Below are positions 1 to 5,264 of a stretch of DNA of 6,154 nt, in pieces (position 1 is the first letter of the stretch; each line of letters opens with the position of its first letter). Source of the DNA: JANWHF01 sp036276235. Lineage in GTDB: Bacteria > Planctomycetota > Phycisphaerae > Tepidisphaerales > Tepidisphaeraceae. The translations under genes were made by a program, and so were the position numbers. Location of the stretch: the NCBI GenBank assembly GCA_036276235.1, contig DATBDZ010000368.1:1-6154 (forward strand). Direction: 5' to 3'. A model generated the notes under the pieces. That model was not told the origin of the DNA. It was given only the letters and a program-made list of their open reading frames with translations, and searched no databases.

Positions 1-30
1 TACACCCACCCTACATGGAGTCACGCCGTC

Positions 31-936
31 GTGAGTTTTCCCGCGCTTCATCCCGGGTCGTTTCGACACATTGTCTTCCCGGAATTGGCGCGCCGCGTTA
101 CGCCGATCGATTTTTCCGCACTCGATCAGATTTCCACGCAACTCAATGGAAGCGATGCCATCGGATCGGCGGAGGACTTGGAGATTCTGGGCTGGATTCT
201 CCGCCAGGGGGGGTTGAACAGCGAAGACTATAAGCCCGAAACGCTGGTGCGTCGCGCGCCCGCCTGCCTGCGAACACTTCGGGTCGGATCGATGCGCGAA
301 GCAAAGGTGCTGCTTGAGCGCAAGCGGCAGCTGATCACGACGGCCATCAACGCGCTATTGATTGGCGTGACCGGGTTTTTCCGCGATGAGCCGGTGTTTA
401 GCGCGCTGTCGCGAACGACACTGCCCGAGTTGACGCGCCGGTGCCCAGCGCCGCGCATCTGGAGCATCGGCTGCTCGGATGGCGCGGAGCTATATTCGGT
501 GGCGATGATCCTGGCGGATATCGGAAAACTTCATCGTTGCGAGCTGCTGGGAACCGACTGCCGCGCCGATGCCATCGCGCAGGCAGCGGAGGGGATATTT
601 GAGGAGGGAGCGCTCAAGGGACTTTCGCCGCATCTGCTGGCCCGATATTTCAGAAACAGCGGCGGCACCTGGCGAGTGGACGGGGGGCTGCGCGCGATGG
701 TTCGCTGGCGCGTCTCGAATATTCTCCGTATCTGCGAGCCCATGGGCTGGGATATGATCCTGTGCCGCAATCTGGCGATCTATCTGCGGCCGACGATCGC
801 CGATTACCTGTGGCATGTGCTTGTTGCCGCGCTTTTGCCCGGCGGGTATCTGGTGCTGGGCAAGGCCGAGCGCCCACCGCGTTCCGTGGCTCTGCGCGAA
901 GTCGCGCCGTGTATATTCAAGCGCTATGGGAGCTGA
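31..936 (+). CDS. CheR-type SAM-dependent methyltransferase
   Basis: 301 residues from a GTG start. CheR enzymes transfer a methyl group from S-adenosylmethionine to glutamates of chemoreceptors in the cytoplasm. Family landmarks appear in order: a CheR N-terminal helical part (about 45-125) ending in the GVTGFFRD block (112-119; usual form NxTxFFRD); SAM motif I, RIWSIGCSDGAE (142-153), where the usual GCSTGEE keeps its second Glu but has Asp for Thr and Ala for the first Glu; the acidic strand end LGTD (173-176); CRNLAIYL (245-252, usual CRNVLIYF); and GGYLVLGKAE (271-280, usual GGYLFLGHSE). The first 45 residues precede the domain and are not recognisable. A GGAG at 17-20 lies 10 nt before the GTG. 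The frame is open to the window edge, so the true start could be further upstream. It is probably translationally coupled to the kinase that follows. No CheB or chemoreceptor gene is visible, so the substrate is unknown. The family call is firm; a role in classical chemotaxis is not shown. Confidence 0.9.
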   Translation: MSFPALHPGSFRHIVFPELARRVTPIDFSALDQISTQLNGSDAIGSAEDLEILGWILRQGGLNSEDYKPETLVRRAPACLRTLRVGSMREAKVLLERKRQLITTAINALLIGVTGFFRDEPVFSALSRTTLPELTRRCPAPRIWSIGCSDGAELYSVAMILADIGKLHRCELLGTDCRADAIAQAAEGIFEEGALKGLSPHLLARYFRNSGGTWRVDGGLRAMVRWRVSNILRICEPMGWDMILCRNLAIYLRPTIADYLWHVLVAALLPGGYLVLGKAERPPRSVALREVAPCIFKRYGS

Positions 937-3094
937 TTTGCTGCAACGGGCCGACTCGCTGACCGCACAACGCCGACCCCCCGAATGGGTGGCGGCAACT
1001 GCCGGCGTGGCGATGCTCGCGCTCATGGCGTGGTGGCGGATCGGGTGGGCCGGGCGCTTCAGCCTTCCGATCGGCTACGGCCTGATGGTCGTGTTGATCG
1101 CGCTGTTTCGCAGCCGGCGCGTGTTGTGGGGATCCGCCATTGGCTATAGCGCCCTGACGATCTACAAGTTCTTCGTCCTTCACCCCAGCACCGCGCCGAC
1201 CGCGCCCTTTTCCGTCAATGGCTACGACGCCGGGGCAGGCGTTCTTGTCCTGGTGGACCTGTGGCTGGTCACCGGCGTGGCTCATCTCTGGATCAAGACC
1301 CGGGAGGGCCTGGCTCGCCAAAACGTTCAGCTCGTGGGCGTCAACACCGACCTCTCGATCCGCGAGGAGGAGATCGCCCGCCAGAACGAAGAACTTCAAT
1401 CACAGACCGAAGAGCTCGAGCGCCAAAGCGAGGAATTGCGCCTCAGCAACGACGAGCTGGCGGCGCGCGAGAAGACGCTGCAATCGCTGCTGTCGTTGTC
1501 GCGCAGTCTTGCGATGGAGACGACGCGTGATGCCGCGCTCAGCCGCATCTGCCAGACGCTGGGCGATCTGCTCGACGGGCAGAAGATCGGGTCGGCTGTC
1601 CTGGAATTTCGCGAGGATCAGCTTCACGTGCGCTGCCATCATGGTTTTGGCCCGGAAGGATTGGCGGCCGAGGCCATTCCAAAATCCAGATCATTTGCGG
1701 CGTTGGTGATCGCGCGCGACCACACCGGATATCTGGATGACATCACCCGCCGGCCCGACCTGGAATTGCCGCAGCCCAAAAACGGTGAGCAGTTTGTGGC
1801 GGTGCTGGCTACGCCGCTGCGCGTCGCGGGCAAACCCGTTGGCACGCTGGAGGTGTATGCCACCAGGCCGATGGTTTGGACCGATGACCAAATCGGCTTG
1901 ATCGAGTCGTTGGCGGCGCAGACGTCGATCAGCATCGAGTCGGCCGAGATGTTTGAGACCATCAGCCGTGAGCGCCAGCGGTTTGAAACGGTGCTGCGGA
2001 CGATTCCATTTGGCGTCGCGGTGGCCAATGCGCAGTGTACGGACATTCGCTTCAATCCCGCGGGGGCGGCAATCCTCGGCGTCCCCCCGGAAGAGAATAT
2101 CGCGCCGGAATTGCGGCGTCGGGCGTGGGCCGTCTTCCAGCAGGGACAGCCGCTGCCGCCCGAGCAGGCGCCCATCATGCGTGCCTGTATCGAGGGGCGT
2201 GAGATTCTCGCGCAGGAAGTCGAGGTGGTGCTACGGGGGACGCAGCGCATTTCGCTGCTGGTCAACGCGCGGCCCATCCTCAATGCGCAGGGAGTCGTGA
2301 TGGGCGCCGTGTCGGCGTTCATCGATATTTCCGCCCAAAAGGACCTGCAGCGCGAGCTGGACGCCCGGCGGCGCGAGGCCGAGGAAGCCAGCGTCCGCAA
2401 GACGCATTTCCTGGCGGCCGTGAGCCACGATATCCGGACTCCCGCGAATGCCATCAGCCTCCTGGCCGAGCTGACCCGCCGCACCGCGGCCAACCCGGCG
2501 ATGGTGAATGAAGTGCCGCAGCTCGCCGCCGAGCTGCATGCCAGCGCGCTGGCGTTGGTCAATCTGCTCAGTGATGTTTTGGATGTCGCCCGTTTTGATG
2601 CCGGCCGCATCGAGCTGCAGGAATCGGAGTTTGATCTCGTCGATCTGCTGCAAGACGAGGTGCGGCAGATGGGTCCATTGGCTCGCGAGAAGGGGTTGGA
2701 GCTCATCTGCCAGACGCCGAGCCAGAAGCTGCGCCTGCGCGCCGATCGGATCAAGCTCGCCCGAGTCCTGGGCAATCTGATCGGCAACTCGATCAAATTC
2801 ACCGACCAAGGTTCGATCCGCCTCGAGGCATCCCCGTCAACTGACGGCGGCATGGAAATCCGGGTCATCGACACCGGCATCGGCATCGCCCCCGAGCATC
2901 AGCGGCACATTTTCGACGAGTTCTTCCAACTACGAAATCCCGAGCGCGACCGCAACAAGGGAACAGGCCTGGGCCTGACGATCTGCAAGCGACTGGTGGA
3001 TGCGATGGGGGGGCAGATTATCGTGGAAAGCCAGATCGGGAAGGGGAGCAAATTTACGATATCGCTGCCGGCGACATCCGTTGCGCCGGTTTAA
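926..3094 (+). CDS. Membrane sensor histidine kinase (4 TM, coiled coil, GAF, PAS, HisKA, HATPase)
   Basis: 722 residues. Four hydrophobic stretches (about 21-37, 46-62, 66-84, 104-123) form an unrecognised N-terminal membrane sensor. A charged coiled coil (about 140-190) with repeated EEL units follows, then a GAF-like domain (about 195-345) and a PAS domain (about 350-470). The kinase core is intact: H-box SHDIRTP with phosphoacceptor His501, N-box residues N617 and N621, G1 DTGIGI (649-654), F-box FDEFF (663-667) and G2 GTGLGL (679-684). It should autophosphorylate on His501 in response to a membrane, ligand or redox cue and pass phosphate to a receiver. There is no C-terminal receiver, so the partner is a separate protein. 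The ATG at 926 overlaps the methyltransferase stop (934-936) by 11 nt and has no clear ribosome binding site, which suggests coupled translation. A TTG at 938, preceded by GGGAG at 928-932, is an alternative start. In-frame codons upstream to 815 lie inside the methyltransferase gene and encode no recognisable domain. Confidence 0.95.
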   Translation: MGADLLQRADSLTAQRRPPEWVAATAGVAMLALMAWWRIGWAGRFSLPIGYGLMVVLIALFRSRRVLWGSAIGYSALTIYKFFVLHPSTAPTAPFSVNGYDAGAGVLVLVDLWLVTGVAHLWIKTREGLARQNVQLVGVNTDLSIREEEIARQNEELQSQTEELERQSEELRLSNDELAAREKTLQSLLSLSRSLAMETTRDAALSRICQTLGDLLDGQKIGSAVLEFREDQLHVRCHHGFGPEGLAAEAIPKSRSFAALVIARDHTGYLDDITRRPDLELPQPKNGEQFVAVLATPLRVAGKPVGTLEVYATRPMVWTDDQIGLIESLAAQTSISIESAEMFETISRERQRFETVLRTIPFGVAVANAQCTDIRFNPAGAAILGVPPEENIAPELRRRAWAVFQQGQPLPPEQAPIMRACIEGREILAQEVEVVLRGTQRISLLVNARPILNAQGVVMGAVSAFIDISAQKDLQRELDARRREAEEASVRKTHFLAAVSHDIRTPANAISLLAELTRRTAANPAMVNEVPQLAAELHASALALVNLLSDVLDVARFDAGRIELQESEFDLVDLLQDEVRQMGPLAREKGLELICQTPSQKLRLRADRIKLARVLGNLIGNSIKFTDQGSIRLEASPSTDGGMEIRVIDTGIGIAPEHQRHIFDEFFQLRNPERDRNKGTGLGLTICKRLVDAMGGQIIVESQIGKGSKFTISLPATSVAPV

Positions 3095-3116
3095 TCCCCT
3101 TCTACTCCGCCGGCGC
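3083..3116. terminator. GC-rich inverted repeat across two convergent stop codons, possible bidirectional terminator
   Basis: GCGCCGG at 3083-3089 is exactly complementary to CCGGCGC at 3110-3116. The 20-nt loop contains the kinase stop TAA (3092-3094) and the diguanylate cyclase stop (3102-3104, read on the - strand). A competing hairpin uses CCGGCG at 3068-3073 with CGCCGG at 3084-3089 (10-nt loop) and is followed by TTT. Neither has a proper U-tract, so intrinsic termination is only possible, not shown. The inverted repeat is certain and its function is inferred from its position. Confidence 0.4.
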
Positions 3117-4472
3117 TTCCGCGTTTTCATCCCCATTCACGAGAAAAACCGAATTCTTCCCCGCCTGCTTGGCGCGGAACATGAGGTACTCATCCGCGGC
3201 TTTGATCAGGCCGGCCGTGTCTGAGGCATCGTAGGGATAGACGGCCAATCCGCCGCTCACGCTCAAGCGCCCGCGGCCGCTTTGGCCCAGGCCGGTGAAA
3301 TCGTCGCTGGCCATCAATCGCTGGAATCGTTCAAAGACTTTCACCGGCGTTTGCGGGGGACGCGAAGCGCCAACCGGCTTGGTCGAATCCAGCGGCTGGC
3401 GCGGGCCTTCCTTGTCCCAGAAGACGACTGCAAATTCGTCGCCGCCGATTCGCGCGACCAGGTCATGCTCGCGGCAGCAGCGGCGCATCAGCTTTGCCGT
3501 CTGGCGCAAAATCTCGTCGCCGACGGCATGGCCGAACTGGTCGTTGTATTTCTTGAAGTCGTCGATATCGAATAAGAGCAGCGTCACCGGAAAGCGCATC
3601 GCCTGGGCTTTCTCGATGATGCGCGACAGGAAATGGCGGAAATAGCGGGCATTGTACAGGCCCGTCAGCTCGTCGGTGATCGCAAGTTTTTGCAGGCGAT
3701 TGTGCCGCTCCTGCAGGCTGGCGGTTTTGCCCATCATATGCGCAAGCTGCGTGAGCGCGTGGCGGGCCGCCGCGTCATCCTGCTCCGGCGCGATCAGCAG
3801 ATAAAGCGTGCCCATCTCCTCTTCGCCAGACCGGACTACATGCGAGAGAACGAGCCGCGCGTCATCCGCCTGCGGGTCCGTCTGCGGGGAAGGCTCCGCC
3901 GGCTTGGCAAACTGAAGCTCCATCGCCGGGCCGATGCGCGAGTTGATTTGCCGAATAGCCGCGGCCGTGGCGGCATGCGGATCTTCCAGCAGCGCATCCA
4001 GAAAAATCTCCGCCAGCGGCAATTGCGTCAGTGATTCCAGCGCGGGTGGCGCGGGCTGCGCGCGATCGTCCGCGGGCAGCGCTACAGGCGGATGCGTCAG
4101 CCGCAACGGTGGGTTGCCGAACATCTGCTGCAGCTCGTCGCTGTTGGCGGGCGTGATGATGTAATCATCGCACCCAAACTCCAGCATCTTGCGGGCGAGC
4201 ACTTCCAGCGTCGGATGGCCAAAGAGCACGAGCCTGCTGCTGCCGGCTAATGCGCGCAGCGTGCGGACCGCGGCATCCGGCCGGCGTTCGATCGGCTCGA
4301 CCGCGGCAAGGATCGTTGAATAGCCACTGCCGGCGCGCAGCTCGACGATGCCCTCGAAAATATTGGGAACGCTGACGATCTGAGCTTCCGGCAGCGCGCG
4401 AAAGACGGCTTCGTGCACATCATTCTGTGCATCGCCGATCAGAAGCACGCGTTCGTTGTTAAGCCGCACCAT
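3102..4472 (-). CDS. Diguanylate cyclase with degenerate N-terminal receiver domain
   Basis: 456 residues. The C-terminal GGDEF domain (about 262-446) makes cyclic di-GMP from two GTP. It has DELTGLYN (267-274), FDIDDFKKYND (301-311), GHAVGDE (314-320) and an exact GGDEF (343-347). The product-inhibition I-site RxxD is present as REHD (334-337), five residues before GGDEF. Residues 353-379 form a proline-rich insertion not usual in the core fold. The N-terminus (8-120) reads like a receiver domain, but the phosphoacceptor Asp position is Ala57 (YSTILAAVEP), the conserved Lys is Thr107 (DDYIITP) and only one of the acidic pair remains (D14). It is therefore probably not phosphorylated. The middle (150-255) may be a degenerate GAF-like region that I could not assign, followed by a short linker helix. 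The ATG at 4472 lies 18 nt after the upstream gene's stop and has no obvious ribosome binding site. The two are probably one operon. Catalytic activity is inferred from intact motifs. Confidence 0.94.
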   Translation of the reverse strand: MVRLNNERVLLIGDAQNDVHEAVFRALPEAQIVSVPNIFEGIVELRAGSGYSTILAAVEPIERRPDAAVRTLRALAGSSRLVLFGHPTLEVLARKMLEFGCDDYIITPANSDELQQMFGNPPLRLTHPPVALPADDRAQPAPPALESLTQLPLAEIFLDALLEDPHAATAAAIRQINSRIGPAMELQFAKPAEPSPQTDPQADDARLVLSHVVRSGEEEMGTLYLLIAPEQDDAAARHALTQLAHMMGKTASLQERHNRLQKLAITDELTGLYNARYFRHFLSRIIEKAQAMRFPVTLLLFDIDDFKKYNDQFGHAVGDEILRQTAKLMRRCCREHDLVARIGGDEFAVVFWDKEGPRQPLDSTKPVGASRPPQTPVKVFERFQRLMASDDFTGLGQSGRGRLSVSGGLAVYPYDASDTAGLIKAADEYLMFRAKQAGKNSVFLVNGDENAEAPAE

Positions 4473-4490
4473 GTAATTTGGAAATTCGAT

Positions 4491-5108
4491 TCATTCTTCC
4501 GACTGATGCGATTCTGCGGGGTCGGCCGGCGAATCCGGATGATCGTCCAGCAATGCCCGAAGTTCTTCAGCGGACAACACCGGATCTCCCAGATGCGTGT
4601 CGAAATCCGCATCGGTCGATCGCGATTGCTCCACCGAGTCCCCATCCGCAAGCGTTACTTTTGCCGACGTCGGCATTGCTTCATTTTCACCGTGAGCCGT
4701 TTCTGACTCCGACTTCGCAGCCGCTGAAAGCCCCGAAGCGACGGCAATGCTCCGATGCAGCCCATCCTCCGCAAGCAGCCCATCGGCCCCCAGCCGCATC
4801 GCTTCCGCCAGCGCCGCCTGGCGGCCGTCGGTCTGGGTCAGCCATACATCAATATGATTAAATCGGTGTTTGACGGTCCTGATGATCGCCAACTCTTCGC
4901 GATATAGGCCGGCAAGGCTCAAAACCAGGCCGCTGTAAGATTCGGGTTTGGCGGCCAGCTCGGCCATGGCGGAATAGGGGTCGTCCGATTCGCTGCATTC
5001 AAAGCCCAGCGCCCGCATCGTTTCGACCGGCTGCGCGCGGGACATCGAATGCCCCACGATCAGCATGCGGCCGGGCGGACGTGTGACTGGAAGGCTTACC
5101 GCGGACAT
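4491..5108 (-). CDS. Receiver-like protein lacking the phosphoacceptor Asp, with acidic tail
   Basis: 205 residues. Residues 14-118 have the alternating strand-helix pattern of a response-regulator receiver: MLIVGHS (15-21), YSGLVLSL (58-65), IDVWLTQTD (86-94) and LGADGLLAED (106-115). The key residues are replaced. The acidic pair after strand 1 is Gly-His, the phosphoacceptor aligns with Ser64 and the conserved Lys aligns with Glu114; Thr91 is kept. It is therefore best called a pseudo-receiver with a probable binding role. The tail (130-205) is acidic, low in complexity and likely disordered, except for a short predicted helix LSAEELRALLDD (178-189). The start at 5108 is chosen because GGAG lies 4 nt upstream and the predicted promoter would begin transcription near 5148. 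An in-frame ATG-ATG at 5159-5154 falls inside that promoter's -10 box. The same reading frame stays open upstream through the antisense of gap, which is not coding. It precedes the diguanylate cyclase gene and is probably co-transcribed with it. I know no named family for it. Confidence 0.82.
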   Translation of the reverse strand: MSAVSLPVTRPPGRMLIVGHSMSRAQPVETMRALGFECSESDDPYSAMAELAAKPESYSGLVLSLAGLYREELAIIRTVKHRFNHIDVWLTQTDGRQAALAEAMRLGADGLLAEDGLHRSIAVASGLSAAAKSESETAHGENEAMPTSAKVTLADGDSVEQSRSTDADFDTHLGDPVLSAEELRALLDDHPDSPADPAESHQSEE

Positions 5109-5113
5109 CCCGC
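5109..5113 (-). promoter_or_regulatory. Ribosome binding site region deciding the start at 5108
   Basis: Read on the - strand, the sequence before the ATG is GATCGGAGCGGG. The GGAG core ends 4 nt before the start codon, which is slightly short but the best match among the in-frame start candidates. The ATG at 5066 has only GC-rich sequence before it with no purine-rich core, and the ATG pair at 5159-5154 has only a weak one. Confidence 0.5.
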
Positions 5114-5154
5114 TCCGATCGTGCGACCCTGGTGATGGTTCCCCAACCCCTTGC

Positions 5155-5183
5155 ATCATAGCCCACGCCTGCGCGGTTGCCAA
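5155..5183 (-). promoter_or_regulatory. Sigma70-like promoter for the pseudo-receiver / diguanylate cyclase unit
   Basis: On the - strand TTGGCA (5183-5178) is followed by a 17-nt spacer and TATGAT (5160-5155). This matches 5 of 6 bases of each consensus box at the ideal spacing. Transcription would begin near 5148, giving about 40 nt of leader before the ATG at 5108. The call rests on pattern matching alone. Confidence 0.6.
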
Positions 5184-5190
5184 CGTCGTC

Positions 5191-5219
5191 TTGACACCCC
5201 CCGGCGGCTTTCCTATCGT
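5191..5219 (+). promoter_or_regulatory. Sigma70-like promoter for gap
   Basis: A perfect -35 box TTGACA (5191-5196) is followed by a 17-nt spacer and TATCGT (5214-5219), which matches 4 of 6 bases of the -10 consensus. Transcription would start near 5226, leaving a leader of about 39 nt before the gap start codon. The -35 box lies only 7 nt from the -35 box of the divergent promoter. Confidence 0.65.
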
Positions 5220-5252
5220 GCGGGACTTGAGCGAATTTCCCCCTACTAACAC

Positions 5253-5259
5253 GGAGAAG
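5253..5259 (+). promoter_or_regulatory. Strong ribosome binding site of gap
   Basis: GGAGAAG at 5253-5259 places the GGAG core 8 nt before the ATG at 5265. It is the clearest Shine-Dalgarno sequence in the window, as expected for a highly expressed glycolytic gene, and it fixes the start codon. Confidence 0.8.
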
Positions 5260-5264
5260 TAATC

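Noticed and set aside
15..233. A 72-codon + strand frame at the left edge.
   Set aside because: It is an out-of-frame reading of the methyltransferase N-terminus with Arg/Ser-rich composition and no domain.
815..925. Longer kinase start at 815.
   Set aside because: It would overlap the methyltransferase C-terminal domain by over 120 nt, and the extra 37 residues are the third-frame reading of conserved CheR sequence with no domain or ribosome binding site.
1639..2886. A 415-codon - strand frame inside the kinase gene.
   Set aside because: It is the complement of the conserved GAF, PAS and kinase core, and its Ser/Arg-rich product has no recognisable domain.
926..3094. Possible hybrid kinase with a C-terminal receiver.
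   Set aside because: The protein stops about 10 residues after the last ATPase-domain strand, so there is no room for a receiver.
4458..4494. An ATGA stop/start overlap after the pseudo-receiver gene, opening an 11-codon frame across the cyclase start.
   Set aside because: The purine-rich GGAAG is only 1 nt from this ATG, the peptide is featureless, and the cyclase ATG at 4472 gives a protein whose receiver-like domain begins naturally. A frameshift here is possible but not supported.
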